Numbered from the stretch's first letter, positions 15,755 through 23,278 are shown. The stretch is 27,256 nucleotides of DNA from an uncultured Muribaculaceae bacterium (GCA_910584525.1 CAJUAT010000038.1:1-27256), one strand, 5' to 3'. The notes: generated by a model from the letters alone, not told the origin. Translations and numbers: made by a program.

Positions 15755-15781
15755 AGATTAATGATAAATGATTAAAGATTA
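15749..15781. repeat. 12-bp direct repeat at a convergent gene junction
   Basis: GATTAAAGATTA occurs at 15749-15760 and 15770-15781. The stop codons of both convergent genes (15754 and 15772) lie inside the repeats. Confidence 0.75.
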
Positions 15782-16047
15782 GCTATGGCGTAGGCGATGT
15801 AGATGCCGATTATGGCAATGATGGTGAGGATGCCGAATACGAGGGCACACATATCGAGTTGGCGCGACATCCGGGGCACCTTGCGCATGTAGACTGCCAA
15901 CAGATGCACGAAGCACATCATGAAGGCAAAGAATATGTCGAGATATGCCCACCATTCCCGGCTGACATCAAATGATATCACCAGCACAGCCACTGTTATC
16001 AGAAGGGCTCCCCACGCCATCCATCTGGAATCAAGTATACTTTTCAT
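15772..16047 (-). CDS. Small three-helix membrane protein, function unknown
   Basis: A 91-residue hydrophobic protein with three predicted transmembrane helices: about residues 8-26 (MAWGALLITVAVLVISFDV), 31-52 (WWAYLDIFFAFMMCFVHLLAVY) and 64-88 (ALVFGILTIIAIIGIYIAYAIA). A positively charged loop (MRKVPRMSRQ) lies between the second and third. I do not recognise the family. The ATG at 16047 is preceded by AAAGGA at good spacing; an in-frame TTG eight codons upstream is unlikely. It lies 45 nt downstream of the secreted Spi-domain gene and may be cotranscribed with it. Confidence 0.75.
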   Translation of the reverse strand: MKSILDSRWMAWGALLITVAVLVISFDVSREWWAYLDIFFAFMMCFVHLLAVYMRKVPRMSRQLDMCALVFGILTIIAIIGIYIAYAIANL

Positions 16048-16092
16048 AACAATTCCTTTCTTACGTTTCAACGCTCGGCTCTAATCTGAGTC

Positions 16093-17025
16093 TTATCTGT
16101 AAACCTTGAAGCCGTAGACCTTACCGTTGTCGGTAAGCACCATGGCCACATAAAAGCCCGAAGGTTGTCCCGTCAGGTCGAATGCCACCACATTCTGACC
16201 GCTGAATGTCTTTTCCATCACCCTTGATCCGTTGATGGAATAAACCCGCAGCACTCTCGGCTCTTCCGGGAAGTCGATGGAGAAATGACTGCCGCCGAGC
16301 CGATGCACTACCGGTTCCACAGGATGCAGAATCTTCTCGAGAGCTGCTGTCCGAGCCGCCTCTTCCTGGCGAATCTCCTCGATGAACGTATCGTAGAATG
16401 TGAAAGGCACCTCCTCGGCAAGCACATCGTCGAGAGTATAGTCACGATACTGCTCAGGTCGGTAAAGGTCGAATTCCACTGCCGTAGGCATGATAATCCA
16501 TGCATTGCGCCGGTCCATATCCTCTATTTCTCTCTTCACGTCGTCGTTAAGACGTCGGTATTCGTCGGTATTGTAAGGATTGCCGAGCACGCCGGTGATA
16601 TATTCCGGAAGGTTTTCCCAAGCATGTTTTGCTTTGTCGGGGATACGGCTGTCGTAACGGATAAGCTCCACCTCACGTGCGAATCTTGTGAACTGGTCAC
16701 GTTCACGGTCGCCGAGCATAGCCTTGTCGAATCTGTTGACGCGGCTGTAGGCCAGCACCGGAAAGGCTTTGCTGTCGGCAACTATGGCCACGAAACCTCC
16801 CTGCGGACTGTTGTAGATATAAAACGGCGTGAACAGCCGGTTTGTAGTAAGTTCCCGACCATTCCATACCAGCTTGGGCCGCTGTGTCTCATAGCCGTAC
16901 ATGGTGTTGAAGAATGCCTGGGCTACCCGGGACGCCATCTTCTGGCTCACCGTCTCCGCATGCATCCCTGCCACACCCAGCATGGCCAGCACCAACGTCA
17001 TTATTATACGCACTCCTGATTTCAT
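16093..17025 (-). CDS. Secreted protein with Spi/streptopain-propeptide-like domain and T9SS-like tail
   Basis: A 310-residue protein with a clear signal peptide (MKSGVRIIMTLVLAMLGVAGMHA). The next 100 or so residues (KMASRVAQAFFNTMYGYE, then TPFYIYNSPQGGFVAIVADSK) resemble the propeptide/inhibitor domain of C10 cysteine proteases (Spi/SpeB prodomain), but no catalytic C10 protease domain follows. The middle is charged and helical. The final 55 or so residues (RVLRVYSINGSRVMEKTF through GFYVAMVLTDNGKVYGFKVYR) look like a type A C-terminal sorting domain of the type IX secretion system. It is probably exported and surface-attached or released. I start at ATG 17025; 31 more in-frame residues upstream would bury the signal peptide. 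A protease inhibitor or a degenerate protease are both possible. Confidence 0.7.
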   Translation of the reverse strand: MKSGVRIIMTLVLAMLGVAGMHAETVSQKMASRVAQAFFNTMYGYETQRPKLVWNGRELTTNRLFTPFYIYNSPQGGFVAIVADSKAFPVLAYSRVNRFDKAMLGDRERDQFTRFAREVELIRYDSRIPDKAKHAWENLPEYITGVLGNPYNTDEYRRLNDDVKREIEDMDRRNAWIIMPTAVEFDLYRPEQYRDYTLDDVLAEEVPFTFYDTFIEEIRQEEAARTAALEKILHPVEPVVHRLGGSHFSIDFPEEPRVLRVYSINGSRVMEKTFSGQNVVAFDLTGQPSGFYVAMVLTDNGKVYGFKVYR

Positions 17026-17150
17026 ATCTTTATAACGCTTTCCTCCCCTTAAAATATATAGGACCCACGTATTTATACTCCCTCGGAATCTGATAATCCA
17101 CGCTGTTCTCAACCTCATTAGTTAAATTTCCTTAGATTGACAAGTGGTTT

Positions 17151-17181
17151 TATGAAATGTCGCGATTTTTCGTTAATTTTG
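17151..17181 (+). promoter_or_regulatory. Promoter for PPi-phosphofructokinase
   Basis: TATG (17151-17154), 19 nt, then TAATTTTG (17174-17181) fits the Bacteroidetes promoter. The start codon at 17235 is about 47 nt beyond the predicted transcript start. Confidence 0.6.
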
Positions 17182-17234
17182 CACATCGAAAGAAAATTCT
17201 GTTACTACAATAGACCCAAGGAATACAACGATTC

Positions 17235-18893
17235 ATGAAAAAGAGTGCACTTCAGAGGGTTCGCGCTGAATATCAGCCGAAGCTGCCCCAGGCCCTGCAG
17301 GGTCCTGTGAAACTGAAAGTAGGAAAGGCCACCGAATCGGTAGCCAACCAGGAACAGATTAAGGAACTCTTCCCCCACACTTATGGCATGCCGGTTATCG
17401 AGTTTGTACCCGACGAGAACCCTGTACGCGTGGAAGAACCCTTCAACGTGGGCATCATCCTGTCGGGTGGTCAGGCTCCCGGCGGACACAATGTCGTTAG
17501 CGGTATATTCGACGGCCTCAAGACCCTCAACAAGGAAAACCGCCTTTACGGTTTCCTCATGGGCCCTGCCGGATTCATCAACCATCAGTACATGGAGCTT
17601 ACCGCCGGCATCATCAAGGACTACCGCAACACAGGCGGTTTCGACATCATCGGCTCCGGCCGCACAAAACTTGAGAAACCCGAACAGTTCGACTCCGGTC
17701 TCAAGATCCTCAAGGAACTCAACATCAAGGCTCTCGTGATTATCGGCGGCGACGACTCCAATACCAATGCCGCTGTGCTCGCAGAGTATTACAAGAACAT
17801 CGGCGCCGATGTTCAGGTGATAGGCGTGCCCAAGACCATCGACGGCGACCTCAAGAACGAATGGATCGAGACCTCCTTCGGCTTCGATACCGCCTGCAAG
17901 GTCTACAGCGAGGTAATCGGCAACATCCAGCGCGACTGCAACTCCGCAAAGAAGTATTACCACTTCATCAAGCTAATGGGCCGCTCCGCTTCCCACATAG
18001 CTCTTGAATGCGCCCTGCAGACACAGCCAAACATATGCATCATCTCCGAGGAAGTGCAGGCCAAGCGCATGACTCTCGACAACATCGTAAGTTACATATG
18101 CTACGTAATCACAGAGCGCGCCAAACTGGGATGGAACTTCGGTACCGTCCTCATCCCCGAGGGCCTTATAGAGTTCATCCCCTCGATGAAGACGCTCATC
18201 GCCGAGCTCAACGATGTGATCGAGACTCATTCCGAGGAACTCGCCGACCTCGAGGAAACCGACAAGCTGGAGTGCATCTACGGCTATCTGTCGCCGTCGA
18301 ACGCCGACCTCTACAAGAGCCTTCCCAAGAATATCGCCCTGCAGCTGAGCCTCGACCGCGACAGCCACGGCAATGTGCAGGTGTCGCTCATCGAGACCGA
18401 GAACCTGCTGAGCCGCATGGTTGCCAAACGTCTTGAAGAGATGGCTGAAGCCGGCGAATACGTAGGCAAATTCAACGCCCAGCACCACTTCTTCGGCTAC
18501 GAGGGACGTTGCGCCGACCCCACAAACTTCGACGCCGACTATACTTACGCCCTCGGCTACAACGCCGCCATTCTCATAAACGCCGGCGTTACCGGATACA
18601 TGTCCAGCGTTAGAAACCTCACAGAGTCCAGCGAAAACTGGATTGCCGGCGGTATACCTATCACCATGATGATGAACATGGAGCGCCGCAAGGGTGAGAT
18701 GAAGCCTGTGATACAGAAAGCTCTCGTAAACCTCAACGGACGTCCTTACCTTAAGTTCGCCTCCATGCGCGAGACTCTCGCCCTCAATACCCTCTACCAG
18801 TATCCCGGCCCGATCCAGTACTTCGGCCCCGCCGAAATCTGCGACCGTCCCTCGATGACGCTCCTCCTCGAGCACAACAAGGAAATAAACTAA
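17235..18893 (+). CDS. Pyrophosphate-dependent 6-phosphofructokinase, long form
   Basis: A 552-residue PFK of the long PPi-dependent group, phosphorylating fructose-6-phosphate reversibly with PPi in glycolysis. The phosphate donor loop LSGGQAPGGHN (77-86) opens the fold. GGDDSNTN (171-178) carries the second Asp that selects PPi over ATP. PKTIDGDLKN (199-208) has the matching Lys200 and catalytic TIDGD, and MGRSASH (248-254) binds the sugar phosphate. The length matches the plant-beta-subunit-like enzymes common in Bacteroidetes and spirochaetes. It is monocistronic by appearance: its own promoter lies upstream and a strong terminator follows. Codons end mostly in C or G, suggesting high expression, and this creates long antisense open frames. 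Confidence 0.95.
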   Translation: MKKSALQRVRAEYQPKLPQALQGPVKLKVGKATESVANQEQIKELFPHTYGMPVIEFVPDENPVRVEEPFNVGIILSGGQAPGGHNVVSGIFDGLKTLNKENRLYGFLMGPAGFINHQYMELTAGIIKDYRNTGGFDIIGSGRTKLEKPEQFDSGLKILKELNIKALVIIGGDDSNTNAAVLAEYYKNIGADVQVIGVPKTIDGDLKNEWIETSFGFDTACKVYSEVIGNIQRDCNSAKKYYHFIKLMGRSASHIALECALQTQPNICIISEEVQAKRMTLDNIVSYICYVITERAKLGWNFGTVLIPEGLIEFIPSMKTLIAELNDVIETHSEELADLEETDKLECIYGYLSPSNADLYKSLPKNIALQLSLDRDSHGNVQVSLIETENLLSRMVAKRLEEMAEAGEYVGKFNAQHHFFGYEGRCADPTNFDADYTYALGYNAAILINAGVTGYMSSVRNLTESSENWIAGGIPITMMMNMERRKGEMKPVIQKALVNLNGRPYLKFASMRETLALNTLYQYPGPIQYFGPAEICDRPSMTLLLEHNKEIN

Positions 18894-18932
18894 ACCCGTT
18901 GAGGCGGATTTGCCGCTTCTCTATTACCGAAC

Positions 18933-18976
18933 AAAACGGCCTTCCTGAGTCTTATACCCATGGAGGCCGTTTTTTC
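18933..18976 (+). terminator. Intrinsic terminator after PPi-phosphofructokinase
   Basis: AAAACGGCCTTCC (18933-18945) pairs with GGAGGCCGTTTT (18962 onward) with one bulge, ending in six Ts. It separates pfp from the thioredoxin gene and could act in both directions. Confidence 0.8.
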
Positions 18977-19001
18977 CGAGAATCACAAAATATAAAATAT
19001 C

Positions 19002-19445
19002 ATGAAGATAACAAGACTATTATGCGTTGCCGGCGTTATGCTTCTTATGGCATCGTGCGGCAACAAGCGTGCCGCCGGGAATGACGACACGACATCGGTG
19101 GAGCGTCCGGCTACCGAAAGCGCCATCCATACTCCACATGCGGACACCGCTGACAGCGTCAAAAACGAGCTGCCCACCATCATCGACTTCTCGGCTACAT
19201 GGTGCGGACCCTGCAAGATGATCGCGCCCTATGTGCACGAGCTGCAACAGACTCACAGCGACATAGTTAACTTCAGTTTCGTGGACATTGACGAGAATCC
19301 CGAGCTTGCCGACCGCTATGGTGTCCAGGCAGTGCCTACCTTCATCCTTCTTGATGCCGACGGCAAGGAAGTGGAACGCGCCACAGGCGCCAACCCCGAC
19401 GCCATCGACGACCTCATAGACACTGCCAAGGACATCTCGCTCTGA
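19002..19445 (+). CDS. Thioredoxin-fold lipoprotein
   Basis: A 147-residue exported thioredoxin. The signal peptide ends in LLMASC with the lipidation Cys19. A Thr/Ser/Asp-rich linker follows to about residue 55. The thioredoxin domain then has SATWCGPCKMIAP with redox Cys68 and Cys71, the FVDIDENPELADRYGV segment and the cis-Pro loop VQAVPTF. The length is a lipobox-plus-linker plus one minimal thioredoxin domain. It probably acts in the periplasm as a disulfide oxidoreductase; direction and partner are unknown, and no DsbD-like reductant is in the window. No promoter was recognised in the short gap after the pfp terminator. Confidence 0.9.
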   Translation: MKITRLLCVAGVMLLMASCGNKRAAGNDDTTSVERPATESAIHTPHADTADSVKNELPTIIDFSATWCGPCKMIAPYVHELQQTHSDIVNFSFVDIDENPELADRYGVQAVPTFILLDADGKEVERATGANPDAIDDLIDTAKDISL

Positions 19446-19454
19446 CGACATCCT

Positions 19455-19472
19455 TGAGGGGGGGTCCCCTCA
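19455..19472 (+). terminator. Hairpin after the thioredoxin gene
   Basis: TGAGGGG (19455-19461) and CCCCTCA (19466-19472) form a 7-bp GC-rich stem with loop GGGT, 10 nt after the stop codon. The following sequence is only weakly T-rich (TTTATCC), so it may be a terminator or an mRNA-stabilising end. Confidence 0.5.
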
Positions 19473-19508
19473 TTTATCCCTGCATTTAAGCTTTTATCCC
19501 GCATTCCA

Positions 19509-19539
19509 TTGAGATTGTGGGATAAAATTTGTATTTTTG
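19509..19539 (+). promoter_or_regulatory. Promoter for the MFS transporter
   Basis: TTG at 19509-19511, 20 nt, then TATTTTTG (19532-19539). The open frame extends back into this promoter through a TTG at 19529, so the true start codon must lie downstream. Confidence 0.55.
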
Positions 19540-19627
19540 CGTTTCAAAGCCTTTCCTCACCGACAGAGAAGAGGCTGAAGGAGTGCAGTACTCCCCCATG
19601 AACGAAGAAATCAAAACGACAATAACA

Positions 19628-21337
19628 ATGACTGCAACCAAACAACACAGCGGCGAACTGCTGCGCGACAAGGCGTGGGCCCGATGGCTCGCGCTGGGGC
19701 TTCTGGCTTTCGCCATGTTCTGCTCCTACATCTTCATGGATATCCTGTCGCCTATCAAGGACCTTCTTCAGTCGCAGAAGGGATGGGACTCCACAGCTTT
19801 CGGCACCATGCAGGGCTCCGAAACCTTCCTGAACGTGTTCATCTTCTTCCTGATATTCGCGGGAATCATTCTCGACAAGATGGGAGTTCGCTTCACGGCT
19901 CTACTCTCGGGAGTGGTGATGCTCATAGGAGCGGCCATCAACTGGTACGCCCTTACCGACATGTTTGCCGGCAGCAGCCTTGAGACATGGTTTACCGATC
20001 ATCTCAACTATATCCCCGGTTTCCAGGAGCTTGGCGTGGCGCCATTCTACGAAGGGATGCCGGCATCAGCCAAATTCTCGGCGATAGGCTTCATGATATT
20101 CGGCTGCGGCGTGGAGATGGCAGGCATCACGGTATCGCGTGGCATCGTGAAATGGTTCAAAGGTCGCGAGATGGCCATGGCTATGGGTTCGGAGATGGCT
20201 CTCGCCCGTCTCGGCGTCGGTACATGTATGATATTCTCGCCGCTCGTGGCAAACTTCGGCGGCGATGTCAGCGTATCTCGCTCGGTGGCTTTCGGTGTGA
20301 TTCTCCTTATGATTGCCCTCATAATGTTCGTGACTTATTTCTTCATGGACAAGAAGCTTGACTCGCAGACCGGCGAGGCCGAGGAGAAAGATGACCCATT
20401 CAGAATTTCGGATCTCGGCAAGATTCTCTCAAGCTGGGCATTCTGGCTGGTGGCTCTTCTCTGCGTGCTCTATTATTCTGCCATATTCCCCTTCCAGAAG
20501 TATGCGGTGAACATGCTTCAGTGCAATCTCACTTTGCATCCCGAAGGTGTCACGGAGTTCTGGAAGAGCGACCTCGCCACATATATCCAGTATGTGATAA
20601 TGCTGATAGTTGCCATAGGTGCTTTCGCTTTCAGCTTCATGAAAAAGAAGAGTGTGAAATATCCGGCACTGGCGGTTGCGTTGGTGGCATTGGTGGCCTA
20701 CTGCGTTATGGGCTATATGCGTCAGTCGGCGGCAGCTATTTTCGCTGTGTTCCCTCTGCTGGCCGTAGGAATTACACCGGCTCTCGGCAACTATGTTGAC
20801 TACAAGGGGAAAGCGGCTTCCATGCTGGTGCTCGGTGCCTTGCTCCTGATTGCATGCCACCTCACCTTCGCCTTCATACTGCCGCAGTTCAAGGGGAACG
20901 ACCTTGGCGGCGTCATCGTGGCTTATGTCACCATCCTCGTGCTCGGAGCAAGCTTCTCTCTGGTACCGGCATCTCTATGGCCCAGCGTGCCTAAACTCGT
21001 CGACGCAAAAATTATCGGCTCCGCATACGCTCTGATATTCTGGATCCAGAACATAGGCCTCTGGCTCTTCCCGCTGCTTATCGGCAAGGTGCTCGACTCC
21101 ACCAACCCCGACATCGCGCAGAAAGTGGCCCATGGCGTCATGACCGAGGAGGTGGCTGCAGTAAGCTATAATTATACCTGGCCGCTGGTGATGCTCGCAA
21201 GTCTGGGCGTAGCCGCTCTCGTGCTCGGTATCATTCTCAAGGCACTCGACGCCAAGAAACACCTCGGCCTCGAAGAGCCTAATATAAAGGAAGTTCCCGA
21301 GATTGTTGAGCCTGAAGTCGTGGCTGCCGAGGAATAA
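19628..21337 (+). CDS. Major facilitator superfamily transporter
   Basis: A roughly 569-residue polytopic membrane protein with about 12 helices in two halves, joined by a charged central loop (KKLDSQTGEAEEKDDPFRISD). The first half starts with RDKAWARWLALGLLAFAMFCSYIF and has the MFS-like loop between helices 2 and 3 (ILDKMGVRF); KWFKGREMAMAMG follows helix 4-5. A longer extracytoplasmic segment lies after helix 3 (WFTDHLNYIPGFQELGVAPFYEGMP). The C-terminus is acidic (EVPEIVEPEVVAAEE). The substrate is not identifiable. The start is uncertain: ATG 19628 has an A-rich context typical of Bacteroidetes, and ATG 19598 is in frame ten codons earlier. The upstream promoter excludes longer versions. 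Confidence 0.85.
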   Translation: MTATKQHSGELLRDKAWARWLALGLLAFAMFCSYIFMDILSPIKDLLQSQKGWDSTAFGTMQGSETFLNVFIFFLIFAGIILDKMGVRFTALLSGVVMLIGAAINWYALTDMFAGSSLETWFTDHLNYIPGFQELGVAPFYEGMPASAKFSAIGFMIFGCGVEMAGITVSRGIVKWFKGREMAMAMGSEMALARLGVGTCMIFSPLVANFGGDVSVSRSVAFGVILLMIALIMFVTYFFMDKKLDSQTGEAEEKDDPFRISDLGKILSSWAFWLVALLCVLYYSAIFPFQKYAVNMLQCNLTLHPEGVTEFWKSDLATYIQYVIMLIVAIGAFAFSFMKKKSVKYPALAVALVALVAYCVMGYMRQSAAAIFAVFPLLAVGITPALGNYVDYKGKAASMLVLGALLLIACHLTFAFILPQFKGNDLGGVIVAYVTILVLGASFSLVPASLWPSVPKLVDAKIIGSAYALIFWIQNIGLWLFPLLIGKVLDSTNPDIAQKVAHGVMTEEVAAVSYNYTWPLVMLASLGVAALVLGIILKALDAKKHLGLEEPNIKEVPEIVEPEVVAAEE

Positions 21338-21359
21338 GAATATTCCGACCAATAGCAGA

Positions 21360-21399
21360 CAGGAGGCATCGCCCATGATGGGTAGATGCCTCCTGCTTT
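21360..21399 (+). terminator. Strong hairpin terminator after the MFS gene
   Basis: CAGGAGGCATC (21360-21370) pairs perfectly with GATGCCTCCTG (21385-21395). The inner CCCAT/ATGGG also pairs, and CTTTATT follows. The right arm is repeated at 21417-21426 (GATGCCTCCT), so the left arm has two possible partners. Confidence 0.75.
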
Positions 21400-21442
21400 A
21401 TTCCTGCATTCTCATGGATGCCTCCTTGTTTCTGCATCATTA

Positions 21443-21462
21443 CTGCATCCTTGCGGATGCAG
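21443..21462. terminator. Second hairpin between the convergent MFS and outer-membrane genes
   Basis: CTGCATCC (21443-21450), loop TTGC, GGATGCAG (21455-21462): a perfect 8-bp stem 16 nt from the stop of the minus-strand outer-membrane gene. It may end that transcript; no clear U-run follows on the minus strand. Confidence 0.45.
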
Positions 21463-21477
21463 CATGGTATTTGCCGG

Positions 21478-22008
21478 TCAGAAAGTGAAGTTCACACCGG
21501 CCTGGATGAGGCCTTGACAGCCGAAGCCGAGCTCGGCAAAGAGGGAGAAATTGTTGGTGAGCTGGCCTTTCACACCTAAGGGAGATACCTGCCAGCCGAA
21601 ATAGGCCTTGGTGTAGTCGTCGCTGAAACGGGGGTTGAAATTCGTGATCTCAACGCCGAGACCAAGATGTCCGTAGAGAACCAGCTTGCCTGTACGGTAG
21701 TAATCGTACTTGCCGTTGAACAGGATTGTGTGATAGTAGAGATGGCTGGCGTCCTTGCCTCCCTTTGTGGTGGCTGACGAGAACGTGTAGGATGCTCCCA
21801 AGGAGAATTTCTTCACCACTGGGAAGTAGATCGATGCTGTTACCGCACCCCACGATGTGTTAACCCCACCCCAGTCGTCCTGATAATAACTCATGGCGTC
21901 CATTGCGGTAAAGCCGCCATAACTGAATGACAGATCCACAGCCTTCGCTGTATTGGTGCCACACAATACCGACAGCACCACAATAATCACTGTAACGATT
22001 TTTTTCAT
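21478..22008 (-). CDS. Small outer-membrane beta-barrel protein
   Basis: A 176-residue exported protein. The signal peptide KKIVTVIIVVLSVLCGTNTAKA is followed by alternating hydrophobic and polar strands rich in Tyr, Phe and Gly (LSFSYGGF, SWGAVTASIYFPV, FSLGASYTFSS, LVLYGHLGLGVEI, FSLFAELGFG). The C-terminal residue is Phe in AGVNFTF, the usual barrel-assembly signal. It is consistent with a short eight-stranded porin-like or OmpW/OmpX-size barrel; no specific family is recognised. It stands alone, with a 321-nt upstream intergenic region containing a T-rich hairpin and repeat copy 1, and converges with the MFS gene. Confidence 0.8.
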   Translation of the reverse strand: MKKIVTVIIVVLSVLCGTNTAKAVDLSFSYGGFTAMDAMSYYQDDWGGVNTSWGAVTASIYFPVVKKFSLGASYTFSSATTKGGKDASHLYYHTILFNGKYDYYRTGKLVLYGHLGLGVEITNFNPRFSDDYTKAYFGWQVSPLGVKGQLTNNFSLFAELGFGCQGLIQAGVNFTF

Positions 22009-22077
22009 AGTCTTTGGGTTATTGATTTGTCTAAAATATTAACGCCTCTTAACAGGATTGGTTCTGTCAAATCCCCC

Positions 22078-22101
22078 AAAAAAAGGTTCAATCCTTTTTT
22101 T
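22078..22101. terminator. A/T-run hairpin upstream of the outer-membrane gene
   Basis: AAAAAAAGG (22078-22086) and CCTTTTTTT (22093-22101) form a 9-bp stem with loop TTCAAT. CCCCAAAAAA at 22074-22083 can alternatively pair with TTTTTTGGGG at 22141-22150, at the edge of repeat copy 1. It may stop transcription from either side or regulate the outer-membrane gene. Confidence 0.5.
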
Positions 22102-22146
22102 ACGATGCATTTCAATTTTGTACTCATAACCTTCGGCCACTTTTTT

Positions 22147-22288
22147 GGGGAATCACAGAACTGACCTGAACTGCACCGAGAGTTCACAGAACTTGGCCAC
22201 ACTAATTTTCAGACGTTCACAGAAGCGGCAGGGATGCGATAATTTTGAATTTGTGAATGTTGAATTTTGAATCTATGCCGCTTCGGAG
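22147..22288 (+). repeat. Interspersed repeat element, copy 1
   Basis: About 142 bp, matching 26302-26442 along its whole length with small indels. Ordered parts are GGGGAATCACAGAACT; octamers TCACAGAA at 22153, 22184 and 22217; ACTAATTTTCAGAC at 22201; the stem arm GAAGCGGCA at 22222; an AT-rich core at 22238-22272; and the closing arm TGCCGCTTC at 22276-22284. It lies in the 321-nt gap between kdsB and the outer-membrane gene, right after the kdsB stop codon in the minus direction. No coding potential is evident. Confidence 0.85.
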
Positions 22289-22363
22289 ATTTCCATACAG
22301 TACAGAACAGTCAAAGAGTCGGCACGCAATTCAAAATTCAACATTCACAAATTCAAAATTATC
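22238..22363. repeat. Perfect 35-bp inverted repeat running into kdsB
   Basis: 22238-22272 is the exact reverse complement of 22329-22363, with a 56-nt spacer. The left arm is the AT-rich core of repeat copy 1. The right arm contains the last ten codons and stop of kdsB, so both arms encode DNFEFVNVEF-stop on opposite strands. Confidence 0.95.
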
Positions 22364-23098
22364 TTGTTCGGCGGCGGCGAGGTCTGCAGGGGTGTCGATG
22401 CCGATTGTGGGCTTGTCGGTTTCGGCCACGGCTATGCGGTAGCCGTTTTCAAGCCAGCGCAGCTGCTCAAGGCTCTCTGCAATCTCCAGCGGCGAACGTG
22501 GCAACGCTACTATCTCCCGCAACACCTGCGGTCGGTAGGCATACAATCCTACATGCGTATGATAATCCACGGCCGCAGGCCATGTAGCCGTTTCTGCGTT
22601 TCTGACATAGGGTATGACGCTGCGCGAAAAATAAAGGGCCTCGCCACGCGACGATACCGTGACCTTCACCAGATTCGGGTCGGCCAACGTGTCATAACCT
22701 CCTTCTTTAGGGAAACGGCGTACGAGTGTGGCCAATTGTGTCTCCGGATTGCGGGCAAAGATATCCACCACGCTTCTGATCTGCTCCGGGTAGATGAAAG
22801 GCTCGTCGCCTTGCACATTGACGATGACATCTGCCTCGATACCCAGCTTGCGGTACGCCTCGGCAATACGGTCGGTGCCGCTGGGATGGTTTTCGCCGGT
22901 AAGCACACCTCTGAAACTGGCATGCTCGACACATTCCAGTATGCGGCGGTCGTCGGTGGCCACTGCCAGTTCATATCCTGTGAGACTTACCTGCCGGCAT
23001 ACCCTGACTATCATCTCCACACCGCCGATCTTGGCCAACGGCTTCCCCGGGAATCTGCTCGACGCATATCGCGCCGGTATCAATACAATTACCTTCAT
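22331..23098 (-). CDS. kdsB: 3-deoxy-manno-octulosonate cytidylyltransferase
   Basis: KdsB activates Kdo with CTP to CMP-Kdo for the lipopolysaccharide inner core. The 255-residue protein has the N-terminal nucleotide-binding IPARYASSRFPGKPLAKIGG (7-26), the HPSGTDRIAEA loop (71-81), the metal-binding IVNVQGDEPFI (92-102) and the C-terminal IGIDTPADL. I start at ATG 23098, spaced correctly behind AGGAG; the 21 residues upstream come from a duplicated leader. The last ten residues (DNFEFVNVEF) are encoded by one arm of the 35-bp inverted repeat, so the native C-terminus seems to have been replaced or extended by repeat DNA. This tail is beyond the conserved fold and activity is probably intact. 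Confidence 0.95.
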   Translation of the reverse strand: MKVIVLIPARYASSRFPGKPLAKIGGVEMIVRVCRQVSLTGYELAVATDDRRILECVEHASFRGVLTGENHPSGTDRIAEAYRKLGIEADVIVNVQGDEPFIYPEQIRSVVDIFARNPETQLATLVRRFPKEGGYDTLADPNLVKVTVSSRGEALYFSRSVIPYVRNAETATWPAAVDYHTHVGLYAYRPQVLREIVALPRSPLEIAESLEQLRWLENGYRIAVAETDKPTIGIDTPADLAAAEQDNFEFVNVEF

Positions 23099-23102
23099 AT
23101 CT

Positions 23103-23135
23103 CCTGATTTAGAGCGCTTACCTGATTTAGAGCGC
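23103..23135. repeat. 15-bp direct repeat in the kdsB leader
   Basis: CCTGATTTAGAGCGC occurs at 23103-23117 and 23121-23135 (18-nt period). On the minus strand each unit ends in AGG, and the copy nearest the gene forms the AGGAG ribosome-binding site, so the duplication may have copied that site. Confidence 0.85.
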
Positions 23136-23150
23136 GTTCTATAAAACGAG

Positions 23151-23190
23151 AAAGCCAGCATATCTCACTGACTGAGCATATACTGGCTTT
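23151..23190 (-). terminator. Terminator of tRNA-Cys
   Basis: AAAGCCAGCATAT (23151-23163) and ATATACTGGCTTT (23178-23190) form a 13-bp stem with one mismatch. It starts 5 nt after the tRNA 3' end and is followed on the minus strand by CTCGTTTT. Confidence 0.7.
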
Positions 23191-23195
23191 TCGGG

Positions 23196-23266
23196 AGGTT
23201 CCAACCAGATTCGAACTGGTGTAAACGGTTTTGCAGACCGGTACCTAACCACTCGGACATGGAACC
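23196..23266 (-). tRNA. tRNA-Cys (GCA)
   Basis: A 71-nt tRNA on the minus strand. The 7-bp acceptor stem is GGTTCCA with TGGAACC. The anticodon loop CTGCAAA gives anticodon GCA (Cys). The T-arm contains the GTTCGAATC loop. The discriminator base is U, the identity element of tRNA-Cys. CCA is not encoded (the genome reads CCC after the discriminator). It has its own promoter and terminator. Confidence 0.95.
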
Positions 23267-23278
23267 CTTTTGCGAGTG

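Noticed and set aside
17205..18875. Two long minus-strand open frames opposite PPi-phosphofructokinase
   Set aside because: They arise from the strong C/G third-position bias of pfp; the Val/Gly/His/Leu-rich translations carry no motif and have no promoter.
925..19488. A 14-mer, CCCTGCATTTAAGC, shared after the Abi-like gene (near 927) and after the thioredoxin gene (near 19478)
   Set aside because: In 27 kb, one to three chance 14-mer matches are expected on both strands; flanks do not align.
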